Shown: in pieces, positions 43,419 to 52,364 of the stretch
Layout: each line of letters starts with the position of its first letter
Numbering within the stretch: the first letter of the stretch is position 1
Source: Frigididesulfovibrio sp031553235
Lineage (GTDB): Bacteria; Desulfobacterota; Desulfovibrionia; Desulfovibrionales; Desulfovibrionaceae
DNA: 64,000 nucleotides
Direction: 5' to 3'
Assembly: GCA_031553235.1 (NCBI GenBank)
Contig: JAVBLS010000048.1
Span: 1-64,000 of the forward strand
Translations under genes and position numbers: made by a program
The notes under the pieces: model-generated
What the model saw: only the letters and a program-made list of their open reading frames with translations
Told to the model about the DNA's origin: nothing
Database searches by the model: none

Positions 43419-45875
43419 ATGGCGTTGAGCATGGATTTTCGCCTGGGAAAAGGGGCCAACATCAGCAAGTCCTTCAGTGACCGCGGGCTGGTGTTTCACT
43501 TGGCTTTGCTCGTTGTGCCCGTTGCCGTCGGTCTGTGTCTGCTCGGTTTCTGGCTGGGCAACCGGGCCGGATCCGGCACCCTTAAAGAGGCCGTGGCTCT
43601 TTTACCCCGTGCGGAAGTGGCTTTTCAGGCCGATCGCATGACCGACATTCTCAGCAAGGTGCGCAACGGGCTGTTTCGCCTTGCGCAAACGCGCAATCTC
43701 GACGCCCAGACACTTCGCGAAGGCCTGGACAGCTCCTTTCGCGAATCCCTGGATTATATTGCCGAAGTTGGCCTAAGTCGTGATGATGGCAAGGGTTTTC
43801 TTTTTTTGCGTGATAAAGGAGAGATGTGGGAGGTTTCTCCCGAAGAAGCCTATGCAGGGCCCTATGCCGCTTTGCAGCAGTCGGCTTCTCTCAGCCTGCA
43901 GGCGGGCAGGGTGCACCTGTTGCCCGCCGTGCTGATCCATTACCCTGCCAACAAATCCGCGCCCCACTCCCTGCGCAAGGCGGTCATGCGTATGGTCCTG
44001 CCGCTGGACGACGGTTCCGGGGTGCTGATGGCGGGCATCGACCTGCAGGCCATGCCCAAAGCCCTGGGCATGGCGGGCGCCCCCGATTCTCCCTTGGGCC
44101 TGCTGGTCAGGGAAGGGGACCATCGTCTGTCTTTTTTCTTTGATCTGCGCGGCTGGATTCTTTTCGAGTCCGGCGGCCAGGAAATTTTCCCCAACAGCGT
44201 GCGCGCCGGCTATTCGGGCGACCTGGCCCGGCCGGGCTACGACGCGGCCTTTCGCCCCTGGGCCGTGCATGAAGACTACTGGCGCATGGTCATCGATGTG
44301 AGCGAAAAACGGGGCGGCGGCACGCAGACCTCGGCGGCCCACTATTCGCCCGAGCATTCCGGCTATCCGGCCTTTCTCTGTTGGGCGCCGGTGCTTTTTT
44401 CGCCCGCCGAGGGCCGGCCCGCCGAACCCGTGGCCGGCATCGCCCTGTTTGAGACCTCATCGCTACTGCTTTCGGTCTTTTTACGCGGCGCCAACACCAT
44501 GCTGATCTTTGTGCCCCTGGCCCTGGCCGTGCTTTTGATTCTGGTGCTCTGGGCAGGTCGGTGTATTTCCCGTCCTTTGCGCAGCATTTCGGCACAAATG
44601 GAGCAGATGGGCGCGGGCGGCGAGTTTGCCGCCCTGGAAGTGCCCCCGGCCTGTGAAGAACACCAGGTGCTGCAGGCCGCGGCCAATTCTGTGGTCACCC
44701 GGGCCATGAGCCTGCACAGCGACCTGGAGCGCCTGAGCCGCGAGATGGACATGGCCAGAGCCAGCCGGCCCGTTGACCTGCGCGATACCGTGGTCACGCC
44801 GTCGTTCAACGAAGAGTTGGGCTTGGTGGGTTCCGGCCGGGCCATTCGAGAAATACGCGAACAGATCCGCAAGGCGGCCAGGGCGGGCACCGACGTGCTG
44901 GTGTTCGGCGAAACCGGCACGGGCAAGGAGTTGGTGGCCGAGGCCATCCACAAGGCCGGAGCGCGCAGCAAAGGGCCGTTCATTTCGATCAACTGCGGCG
45001 CCCTGGACGAGAACCTGCTGCTGGACACGCTTTTCGGGCACGTCAAAGGGGCTTTCAGCGAGGCGGTTGCCGACCGCCGGGGTGCTTTTCTCGCGGCCGA
45101 CGGCGGCACCCTGCATCTGGACGAGATCGCCAACGCCTCACCAAAAGTGCAGCAATCCCTGTTGCGGGCTCTGTCGGTGCGGCGGGTCCGGCCCCTGGGT
45201 ACAGATCACGAAATCCCTTTCAACACCCGGGTGGTCGCGGCCACCAATGTGGATCTGCGTGACAGCGCGCGGGACGGCCGCTTTCGTGAAGACCTTTATT
45301 ACCGTCTGGCGATCATCAGCATCGAGACCCCGCCTCTGCGTGAGCGCAAGGAAGATATCCCCGAGCTGGCCGCCTTCTGTCTGCACGAGGCCGCCCGCAG
45401 CATGGGCCGGCCCGATTTGCGCGTTTCGCGCGGGGCACTGGAGTTCATGACCACCCACGACTGGCCGGGCAACGTGCGCGAGTTCAAGAACTGCCTGACC
45501 AGGGCCATGGCCTTTGCCGACGGCGATATTTTGCTGCGCCGGCACATCAACCTGAAACAGAACGCGAACGGGTCGGCCGGGGAGCAGTCGGCCTACGACG
45601 CGCCGGAACGCGAGGTCGCCCGTTATGCTTCCGACGCAGCACCTCTCTCCCCGGCCCGAGACGACGATTTTGGCGCCTCCCTCAACGAGCGGCAAACGAA
45701 AGCCATGCGCCTGTTGCGCGGTGGGGACGGCTTCAGCCGGGCGGAATATGAGGCCGCTGCCGGCGCCGAAGTTTCTTCGCGCACGGCGCAAAATGACTTG
45801 CGCGAGTTGGTGGAATTGGGCATTTTAAGAAAGAGGGGTGCCGGTCCCGGCACCCGCTATTTTGTCGCGGGCTGA
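43419..45875 (+). CDS. Membrane-anchored AAA+ regulator (sigma-54-activator-like) with HAMP and winged helix
   Basis: 818 residues. Helix at about 25-48, periplasmic sensor to about 360, second helix at 363-385, HAMP-like segment to about 440, then an NtrC-type AAA+ domain: Walker A G497-E-T-G-T-G-K-E, Walker B L-H-L-D568-E, R-E-D-L-Y-Y-R-L. The sigma-54 contact loop reads G-A-F-S-E-A (544-549) instead of G-A-F-T-G-A. The tail is not a Fis helix but a winged-helix (L-N-E-R-Q-T-K-A-M, S-S-R-T-A-Q-N-D-L-R-E-L-V-E-L-G-I-L). It is divergent from the TauE operon and probably controls it. Confidence 0.85.
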   Translation: MALSMDFRLGKGANISKSFSDRGLVFHLALLVVPVAVGLCLLGFWLGNRAGSGTLKEAVALLPRAEVAFQADRMTDILSKVRNGLFRLAQTRNLDAQTLREGLDSSFRESLDYIAEVGLSRDDGKGFLFLRDKGEMWEVSPEEAYAGPYAALQQSASLSLQAGRVHLLPAVLIHYPANKSAPHSLRKAVMRMVLPLDDGSGVLMAGIDLQAMPKALGMAGAPDSPLGLLVREGDHRLSFFFDLRGWILFESGGQEIFPNSVRAGYSGDLARPGYDAAFRPWAVHEDYWRMVIDVSEKRGGGTQTSAAHYSPEHSGYPAFLCWAPVLFSPAEGRPAEPVAGIALFETSSLLLSVFLRGANTMLIFVPLALAVLLILVLWAGRCISRPLRSISAQMEQMGAGGEFAALEVPPACEEHQVLQAAANSVVTRAMSLHSDLERLSREMDMARASRPVDLRDTVVTPSFNEELGLVGSGRAIREIREQIRKAARAGTDVLVFGETGTGKELVAEAIHKAGARSKGPFISINCGALDENLLLDTLFGHVKGAFSEAVADRRGAFLAADGGTLHLDEIANASPKVQQSLLRALSVRRVRPLGTDHEIPFNTRVVAATNVDLRDSARDGRFREDLYYRLAIISIETPPLRERKEDIPELAAFCLHEAARSMGRPDLRVSRGALEFMTTHDWPGNVREFKNCLTRAMAFADGDILLRRHINLKQNANGSAGEQSAYDAPEREVARYASDAAPLSPARDDDFGASLNERQTKAMRLLRGGDGFSRAEYEAAAGAEVSSRTAQNDLRELVELGILRKRGAGPGTRYFVAG

Positions 45876-45959
45876 CCCCGGACCGGTACTTTGTCATAGG
45901 CAGGCCCCGGCAGAGCAGGCCGATTACTCAACTTGAAATTGCTCTAATGGCGGAAGATC

Positions 45960-48533
45960 ATGTTGTTGGGCAAGATAGCGGGCCTTTTTTCGCGCCGGAC
46001 GGCGCGGGAGCTTCCGGCGCAGGATGTCTCGGTGGTCAAGGGGTTTCGCAAGCGCTACGCGCGTTTCCGCAAGCTCATCGACGCCAATGCCGCTCTCGGC
46101 GAGCTGCTGGCCGACCTGGACGAAAAGCTCACCGGCAAAAGCCTGTTCGGCGCGGTCTATGTGCGCCACACGGCCCGCAGGGCCGTTCGTCTTTCCCGGC
46201 GCATGGCCGAAAGCTTGGAATCCATGCGTCCCGGCTCGCACCGGGGGCTGAGCAAGGTGGTCGACGAGATCGAAGCCAGGCTTGATTCCATGGTCGGGCC
46301 GTCGGCCGAGTGCCGCGACGCCTGCCGCGAGTTCACCCTGCCCCTGACCGAGGTGGATCTTTCCATGGTCGACTGGGTCGGCGGCAAGAGCGCCAATTTG
46401 GGGGAGATGGCCGGCATGGCCGGCTTGCCTGTGCCCAGGGGCTTTGCCGTGACCACCACGGCCTTCCATCGCTTCATGGATCACCAAGGACTGCGCGAGG
46501 CCGTGGAAGCCAAACTGCTGCGGGTGGACCCGGAAGACCGCGAGGGCCTGGGCGAAATCATGGATGAGACCCGCAAGCTGGTGGAAAACGCTCCTCTGCC
46601 GGAAGATCTGGAGCACACTCTGCGCCGGACCTGCTCCCGGGTCTTCGGCGACGGGCCGGTGCGCCTGGCCGTGCGCAGCAGCGCCCGCTCCGAAGACGGC
46701 GATAAAAGTTTTGCCGGTCAGTTCGAGACCGAACTCAATGTCGCGCCCGAAGATCTCCCGGCCAGTTGGCGCCGGGTGGTGGCCGGTCTGTTCAGCCCCT
46801 CGGCCACCCTCTATCGCCTGCACCAGGGCATTCCCTTGAGCGAAAGCGCCATGGCCGTGTGCTGCCTTGAGATGATCCCGTCCGTTTGCAGCGGCGTGGC
46901 CTATTCGCACGACCCTGTGAACCTGCTTTCGGACACGCTGATCATCAACGGCATCTGGGGTCTGGGCAAGTATGCGGTGGACGGCGTGGTCACTCCGGAT
47001 CTCTGGGTCTTCACCCGCAGCGAGCCGCCCACCCTGGCTCGGCGCCGGCCGGGACTGAAGGATCACAAGCTGGTCATCGGCCTCGAAGGCAATCTTGAGG
47101 ACGAGGCCGTGCCGGAAGCATTGCACAAGGCCTGGTGTCTCTCGGATGCGGAGGTGCTGGAACTGGCCAAGCTGGTCCTGCGTCTGGAAAAGCACTATGG
47201 CGGCTTTCAGGACGTGGAATGGGCCAAGGACGACCAGGGCAATCTGGTGTTGCTCCAGTCGCGGCCCCTGGACGTACGCCCCGGTTCCGGCCCGGCCCCG
47301 GCGCCGCCTCGACTTGAGGGCCGGAACCTGCTCCTGGAAGGCGGCGACACGGCGTATCCCGGCGTGGGGCACGGCCCGGTGGTCATGATCCAGTCGCCGG
47401 CCGACCTGCTGCAGTTTCCCAAAGGCGGGGTGCTGGTGGCCCGGCATTCCTCGGCCGAGTATGCCGTGGTCCTGGACCGCGCCCAGGCTGTGATCACCGA
47501 GACCGGCGGCGTCACCGGGCACATGGCCACCATCTGCCGCGAATATCGGGTGCCCACCATCATGAACATGCCCGGCGCCCTGGATGTTCTGCGCCCCGGC
47601 GGCATGGTCACCGTGGATGCCTTTTCCGGCCGGGTGTATGAGGGCGTGGCCGAAGAGCTGCTGCCCCTGCGCCTGAACCTGGACCCGGTGCGCCTGCACG
47701 ACACGCCCATTTTCAAGCTGTTGTCCTCGGTGGCCGAGTTGATTCTGCCTCTGAATCTCACCGATCCCCAGGACGTCTCTTTTGCCCCGGCCGGCTGCAA
47801 GACCCTGCACGACGTCATGCGCTACGCCCACGAGCTCTCCTACCTCGAGATGTTCGCCATCAGCGACAACGCCTCGGACGCAGGCGGCGTGGCCTTGAAA
47901 CTCAAGGCGCCCCTGCCCATCGATCTGCACATCATCGACCTGGACAACGGCACCACCGTGGCCCCCGGGGCCAGAAGCGTTTTGCCCGAAGAGATCGTCT
48001 GCGCTCCGCTCAAGGCCCTGCTCGGCGGCATGCTCAACCCCGAGGTCGTCTTCCGCAGGCCCAGGCCCGTGAACATGGGCGGCTTCATGTCGGTCATGAG
48101 CCGGCAGATGATCAACCCCCAGGACGGCGACGGCCGCTTCGGCGACAAGAGCTATGCGATCATTTCCGACCGCTGGGTCAACTTCAGTTCCCGCGTGGGC
48201 TACCACTACAGCGTGCTCGACGCCTATTGCGGCAACACCATGAGCAAGAACTACATTTCCTTCAGTTTCCAGGGCGGCGCGGCCGGTGAAGAGCGCCGGG
48301 CTCGGCGCTGCCGGGCCATCGGCCTGGTGCTCGAGAACCTGGGCTTCAAAGTGGACGTGCGCGGCGACGCCCTGAAGTCGCGCTTCCAGAAATACCCCAA
48401 AGAAGAAGTCGCGGAGCGCCTGGACCAACTCGGCCGGCTGCTCCAGGTCACCCGGCAAATGGATATGCTCATGACCTCCGAAGCCGCCGTCCGCCAATTC
48501 GCCTTGGACTTCAAAAACGGCATTTACCGGTAG
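45960..48533 (+). CDS. PEP-synthase-like dikinase lacking the PEP/pyruvate barrel
   Basis: 857 residues. After about 130 helical residues comes the PPDK ATP-grasp domain (G-G-K-S-A-N-L-G-E-M near 142, R-S-S-A-R-S-E-D near 240, Q-D-V-E-W near 417). The swivelling phosphohistidine domain follows, with T-E-T-G-G-V-T-G-H521-M-A-T-I-C-R-E. The final 300 residues do not look like the PEP/pyruvate TIM barrel of PpsA, so the phosphate acceptor is probably something else, as in rifampicin phosphotransferase. Ribosome binding site weak. It follows the AAA+ regulator on the same strand. Confidence 0.8.
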   Translation: MLLGKIAGLFSRRTARELPAQDVSVVKGFRKRYARFRKLIDANAALGELLADLDEKLTGKSLFGAVYVRHTARRAVRLSRRMAESLESMRPGSHRGLSKVVDEIEARLDSMVGPSAECRDACREFTLPLTEVDLSMVDWVGGKSANLGEMAGMAGLPVPRGFAVTTTAFHRFMDHQGLREAVEAKLLRVDPEDREGLGEIMDETRKLVENAPLPEDLEHTLRRTCSRVFGDGPVRLAVRSSARSEDGDKSFAGQFETELNVAPEDLPASWRRVVAGLFSPSATLYRLHQGIPLSESAMAVCCLEMIPSVCSGVAYSHDPVNLLSDTLIINGIWGLGKYAVDGVVTPDLWVFTRSEPPTLARRRPGLKDHKLVIGLEGNLEDEAVPEALHKAWCLSDAEVLELAKLVLRLEKHYGGFQDVEWAKDDQGNLVLLQSRPLDVRPGSGPAPAPPRLEGRNLLLEGGDTAYPGVGHGPVVMIQSPADLLQFPKGGVLVARHSSAEYAVVLDRAQAVITETGGVTGHMATICREYRVPTIMNMPGALDVLRPGGMVTVDAFSGRVYEGVAEELLPLRLNLDPVRLHDTPIFKLLSSVAELILPLNLTDPQDVSFAPAGCKTLHDVMRYAHELSYLEMFAISDNASDAGGVALKLKAPLPIDLHIIDLDNGTTVAPGARSVLPEEIVCAPLKALLGGMLNPEVVFRRPRPVNMGGFMSVMSRQMINPQDGDGRFGDKSYAIISDRWVNFSSRVGYHYSVLDAYCGNTMSKNYISFSFQGGAAGEERRARRCRAIGLVLENLGFKVDVRGDALKSRFQKYPKEEVAERLDQLGRLLQVTRQMDMLMTSEAAVRQFALDFKNGIYR

Positions 48534-48560
48534 GGTTCGCCTGTCGGCAGCCCAGCCCAC

Positions 48561-49526
48561 CTAGCCAATGTCGGCAAAATGCTGCGCGGCAAGTTCGTCA
48601 ATGCCGGCCTGCTGCTTTGGATCGATGAAAAACGGCATACAGCGCAGGCCGAGTTGCTTGGCCCGGCTTTTGAAATAGGCGGCGGCCAGGAAGGTTTTGA
48701 CGGTGACTTTGCCGGCGTTGACCTCGCGGAAGTCGAGGGAATAGTGGACGCTCTGGATGCCGAAGCGCAGGCAGAGCTGCAAAAAACCTTCGACTTCGGC
48801 CACAGCGTTGTTGGCATTGAAGATGATGTACTTCAGGTCGATGCCGTCCCAGCCGGCCGCGGCCTTGGCGTATTGTTCAAGAGTGCGCAGCACGGCGCGT
48901 TGGCCGTCCAGGCCCTTGATCTTCTCATAGACGGGCGCTGTGGAAGAATCGAGGCTGATGTTCACCCGGCCGGAGCGGTCGCGCAAGAGATTGGCCACGG
49001 CCGGGGAAAAGCGCAGAGCGTTGGTGTGTACATACTGTTGGAACCCCAACTCGCGGATGTAGCCGCAGGCTGCTTCAAAGCCGCGCAAAATGCCCGGCTC
49101 GCCACCGCCCCAACTGAAATAGGCATTCTGTTGCAAGGCTTTTTGTTCCGCCAAACTGCGCAGGGCCGGGAGAACGTCGTAGGGCTGCTCCTTGTGCGTT
49201 CCCTGCCAGAGATCGCAATACACGCAGCGACAGTTGCAGAAAAAGCGGTGCTGGTTCAGGGAAACAGTGCGGAAACGGACGTAGCGGCCCGGGTCTTCCA
49301 GGCTTTGCTCCTCGACCTCCGTGAACTCGGGGCAGCCGGCGCACAGCCCGGCGTCGTGTTGCAGCCGATCCAGGGACTCGGCAATGTGAGCCCGGTAGGC
49401 GGCCATGTCCACGGGGCCGCCGTTGTAGGTAAAACGCGGCACCCGCGTATTGCGTATGTTGCAACAGGGCTGCAGGGCGTCCGGCTCAAAATTGAGGTCG
49501 TTGAAAAGCAGGTTACAGATTTTCAA
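48561..49526 (-). CDS. Radical SAM protein
   Basis: 321 residues from a TTG start, chosen because AAAGGAG lies seven bases upstream; the longer ATG frame has no site. Cluster motif C-N-C-R-C-V-Y-C (CX3CX2C) near residue 100, W-G-G-G-E-P downstream, and an N-terminal C-C-N-I-R-N plus C-A-G-C-P, which could bind another cluster as in SPASM/twitch proteins but at the N-terminus. Convergent with the dikinase gene (27-bp gap). Substrate unknown; a peptide or protein modification is possible. Confidence 0.78.
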   Translation of the reverse strand: MKICNLLFNDLNFEPDALQPCCNIRNTRVPRFTYNGGPVDMAAYRAHIAESLDRLQHDAGLCAGCPEFTEVEEQSLEDPGRYVRFRTVSLNQHRFFCNCRCVYCDLWQGTHKEQPYDVLPALRSLAEQKALQQNAYFSWGGGEPGILRGFEAACGYIRELGFQQYVHTNALRFSPAVANLLRDRSGRVNISLDSSTAPVYEKIKGLDGQRAVLRTLEQYAKAAAGWDGIDLKYIIFNANNAVAEVEGFLQLCLRFGIQSVHYSLDFREVNAGKVTVKTFLAAAYFKSRAKQLGLRCMPFFIDPKQQAGIDELAAQHFADIG

Positions 49527-49651
49527 ATAGATTCTCCTTTGCGTCGAGTAGTGGGCGGTTTGACGCCAAGCCGCGCCACTCCCCGCAAATAGGTTCGCCA
49601 TCGATACGTGATCTTCTGTGAAATATACGTATCACCACGTAATAGGCAAGG

Positions 49652-51325
49652 CTATTCGCTGAACCCCGGCGGCAGGCCCCCCGGAGGCAGCTCTTCCTGT
49701 AATTCTTTTTGCCCCGGGGTCAGGATCAGGCCCATATCCTGGGCCGCGGCTTTGTAATCGGCCGTGGTCAGGCGCAGGGCGTTCAAGGGCTGGACCGCGA
49801 TGGCCGAAAGCCGCACCGGGCAGTGGAACTCGCAACTGCCGCAGCCGAAGCAGCGCAGGGCATCGACCACCGGCACCGGCACGGCCGCGCCTTCCCTTTG
49901 CACCACCTTGACGGCCCCGTAGGGGCAGGTTTCCTGGCAGACCATGCAGCGCCTGCCTTCGGCCCAGGCCAGGCAGCGATACGGCAGCACCACGGCCGTG
50001 CCCACCTTGGCCCACTGCTTTTCTTCCAGAGGCAGGGATTGTAGGGCCTGGGTCGGGCAGACCCGGCCGCAGGCGGCGCATTCCGGTTCGCAGGGGCCGC
50101 GTCGGGGTGTGAGCACCGGGCTGAACAGGCCGTCGACGCCGGTCTGCCCAAGGGCGGGCTGCAGGGCGTTGGTCGGGCAGACCTTCATGCACTCGCCGCA
50201 ACGCAGGCAACGGTCAAGAAAGGCCGGCTCGGGCAGGGCGCCGGGCGGACGAATCAAGTCCTCGGCCCGGATCAGGCCGTCCCTGCCGGGGCGCAGCAGG
50301 CTGTTCAAGCCGGAGTACTGGACTCCGGCCAGAAGCGCGCCGCAGCCGGCCGCGCCGAGAAAGGCCCGGCGCGAGGGTAATTCTGCCGCGCCGAGAAAGG
50401 CTCGGCGTGCGTGCAACCCGGCTGGAGAAGGCCGCGCCCCCGGCCCGAAAGTGAAACGGCCGGCGCCTTCCGGGCAGACCGGGATACAGGCTTGGCAGGC
50501 CAGGCATTCGGTCGTGTCGGTGCCTTGCCCGTCGGCCGCGCCGCTCGGGCAGGCCCCGGCGCAGCGGCCGCATTCGCTGCAGGCGCTCACCCGCCGACGC
50601 CAGAGCGGCCGGAAGGCGATCAGCCCGAGCAGGGCCCCGGCCGGGCAAAGAAAGCGGCACCAGAAGCGCGGCCAAAAGCGCTCCAGAACAAAGAGCGCGC
50701 CGAAGAAGACCAACAAGAACCACAGGCCCGCATAGCGCCGGGGCACGATTTCCAGGTAGGCCGGGTCAAAGGAGCCCAGGGGGCCCAGGGGGCCCAGGGC
50801 TTCAAGCAGGGGCCTGCCGGCCGAAAGAGCTTCTTGTCCCGTGAGCAGGAGCAGGGGGTGAAGGCACAGGGCGTAGAAGCGGGTGATCAGGGCCAGGGGC
50901 GAGCCCCAGAAAGCCAGATTGACCCCGAGCAGGGACGCCCCGACCACGGCGAAGAGCACCAGGAACTTGCTCCGGCGGGAAAGGGGCGGCGATCCGGCAG
51001 GGGCTTTGCGGTTGCCTGCGGCAAGGTTCTGCAGGCCGCGCGCCAGATCGAGGGTGGCGCCCAAGGGGCAGAGCCAGCCGCAGAACAGCCGGCCCACAAG
51101 CAGGGCCGAGGCCGCGACCACCAGGCCGGGCCAGAGCCGGAGCAGCCACTCGCGGGCCGCCACGGGCAGCAGGACGGCGGCCAAGGGGTCCAGTCGCAGA
51201 AAGGCGTCGGCCGGCAGAAAGGTTTGCGGCCTCGGCTGCAGGGTGTTCCAGAGCAGGTAAAGGAACAGGATCAGGCTCGCGGTCTGAATGGTGCGGCGCA
51301 AGCTACGGGCGCGGCCGGGCTTCAT
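49652..51325 (-). CDS. NapH-type membrane ferredoxin fused to a Tat-motif polyferredoxin
   Basis: 557 residues. Residues 1-240 carry about five helices with C-G-W-L-C-P-L-G-A and C-R-F-L-C-P-A-G-A-L. Next are two ferredoxin motifs (C-S-E-C-G-R-C-A-G-A-C-P and C-L-A-C-Q-A-C). Near residue 310 an R-R-A-F-L-G-A-A motif occurs twice, followed by a hydrophobic stretch, as if a NapG-like Tat protein were fused on. The last 200 residues carry several more Cys clusters. It likely carries electrons between membrane and periplasm. It follows the DUF362 gene by 9 bp. Confidence 0.83.
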   Translation of the reverse strand: MKPGRARSLRRTIQTASLILFLYLLWNTLQPRPQTFLPADAFLRLDPLAAVLLPVAAREWLLRLWPGLVVAASALLVGRLFCGWLCPLGATLDLARGLQNLAAGNRKAPAGSPPLSRRSKFLVLFAVVGASLLGVNLAFWGSPLALITRFYALCLHPLLLLTGQEALSAGRPLLEALGPLGPLGSFDPAYLEIVPRRYAGLWFLLVFFGALFVLERFWPRFWCRFLCPAGALLGLIAFRPLWRRRVSACSECGRCAGACPSGAADGQGTDTTECLACQACIPVCPEGAGRFTFGPGARPSPAGLHARRAFLGAAELPSRRAFLGAAGCGALLAGVQYSGLNSLLRPGRDGLIRAEDLIRPPGALPEPAFLDRCLRCGECMKVCPTNALQPALGQTGVDGLFSPVLTPRRGPCEPECAACGRVCPTQALQSLPLEEKQWAKVGTAVVLPYRCLAWAEGRRCMVCQETCPYGAVKVVQREGAAVPVPVVDALRCFGCGSCEFHCPVRLSAIAVQPLNALRLTTADYKAAAQDMGLILTPGQKELQEELPPGGLPPGFSE

Positions 51326-51334
51326 CTGGTGCGC

Positions 51335-52255
51335 CTAAACTTCGACGCGCCTGATCAGCAGGTTCTCGATGTCCATGCGCCCCAGGCCGCGCTCGTGGGC
51401 GGCGCGAATGTGCCCCACCTGCCGGGGCTGGAACTTACGGCCGTACCATTCATATGAGGCCACAGCCAGGGAGTCGGCCGCCACCGGATCGGCCGAGGCG
51501 ATGACCTCGCCGGGCGTGAGCAGGGTGCCCGGGCCGCCGGGGCCGCCGCTCGCCAGCACCCGGGTGGCGTCGATGACCGCCAGGTGCGGCTTGACCCTGG
51601 TGTTCAAGTCGGCGATGGACTCATCCAGATCATAGCGGTAGTGCATGATCTTGCGGTCCAGGATCAGCCCCATCTGCCCCTTGAGGGAGAGCGAAACCCC
51701 GGCTGAACCGTGACTTTTGGCCACGGGAGCGGCAATGAGCACATCGGCTTCGAGCACGTCGCGCATGAACGAATTGGTGCGCATCTCCTTGCCTTTTTCA
51801 ATGGGGGCTTCAACGTAGAAATCGTCGCTCATCAGGTGCCGGCAGATGCCTTTCTCGATATTTTCGCAGACGGCCAGAATGCCGGAGCGCTCCAGAGAGA
51901 GCTTGGCATCTTGCAGGGAGTGGTCGAGCACCCGCACGGAACCGGCCCCGACCTCCTTGCACATGACCAGCAGTTCGCGCACCACTGCGGGGTTGGTGGT
52001 GGTGCCGCTTTCCGGGCCCTTGGCAAAGCTCATGTTGGGCTTGATGACCACTTTGGCGCCCGGCTTGACGAAGCGTCCCATGCCGCCGAGCATTTCCACG
52101 GCGGCTCGGGCCGCCGCTCCGGCCTCGCCTTTGGCCACGGCCACGTCAGGAGTGTCGTCTGCCAGGGCCGGCACGGCCGTTCCGAGCAGAGAGGGGCCGG
52201 CCGAAAGCCAGAGCAAACCGTGCATCTGTATTTTCAGGAAGGTGCGTCTGTCCAT
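51335..52255 (-). CDS. DUF362 protein with Tat signal
   Basis: 306 residues from the ATG preceded by GAAGGAGG. Tat motif D-R-R-T-F-L-K, hydrophobic stretch, likely cleavage after A-L-A. The DUF362 body has V-V-I-K-P-N-M-S near residue 75, A-P-V-A-K-S-H-G and L-S-L-K-G-Q-M-G. DUF362 proteins often lie next to ferredoxins. Periplasmic location and the neighbouring polyferredoxin suggest a redox role; the reaction is unknown. Confidence 0.83.
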   Translation of the reverse strand: MDRRTFLKIQMHGLLWLSAGPSLLGTAVPALADDTPDVAVAKGEAGAAARAAVEMLGGMGRFVKPGAKVVIKPNMSFAKGPESGTTTNPAVVRELLVMCKEVGAGSVRVLDHSLQDAKLSLERSGILAVCENIEKGICRHLMSDDFYVEAPIEKGKEMRTNSFMRDVLEADVLIAAPVAKSHGSAGVSLSLKGQMGLILDRKIMHYRYDLDESIADLNTRVKPHLAVIDATRVLASGGPGGPGTLLTPGEVIASADPVAADSLAVASYEWYGRKFQPRQVGHIRAAHERGLGRMDIENLLIRRVEV

Positions 52256-52306
52256 GTCGCCTCCTTCGGCCGTATGGCCGGGATGCGGAACGCGGACGCC
52301 CGGAAG

Positions 52307-52364
52307 GGGCAGGCTCCAAATACGTTTCTTGTTCTTGAACAAAAAATGTATTTGGAGCCTGCCC
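52307..52364 (-). terminator. 28-bp hairpin directly after the FeeM-ThiF-nitroreductase gene
   Basis: 52307-52334 pairs with 52337-52364 (26 of 28 bp), loop of two bases. Its right arm touches the stop codon of the minus-strand gene at 52365. It probably ends or attenuates transcription before the DUF362 gene. Confidence 0.7.

Noticed and set aside
45960..48533. Phosphoenolpyruvate synthase PpsA
   Set aside because: The C-terminal PEP/pyruvate barrel is not recognisable, so the PpsA name is not justified.
45924..48560. 878-codon open frame on the minus strand opposite the dikinase-like gene
   Set aside because: The plus strand carries ATP-grasp and phosphohistidine motifs. The minus frame has His/Gly/Gln-rich composition typical of antisense frames in GC-rich DNA.
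50764..50806. GGGCCCAGG-type tandem repeat as a regulatory repeat
   Set aside because: It lies inside a coding region and encodes an L-G-P run in a loop between membrane helices.
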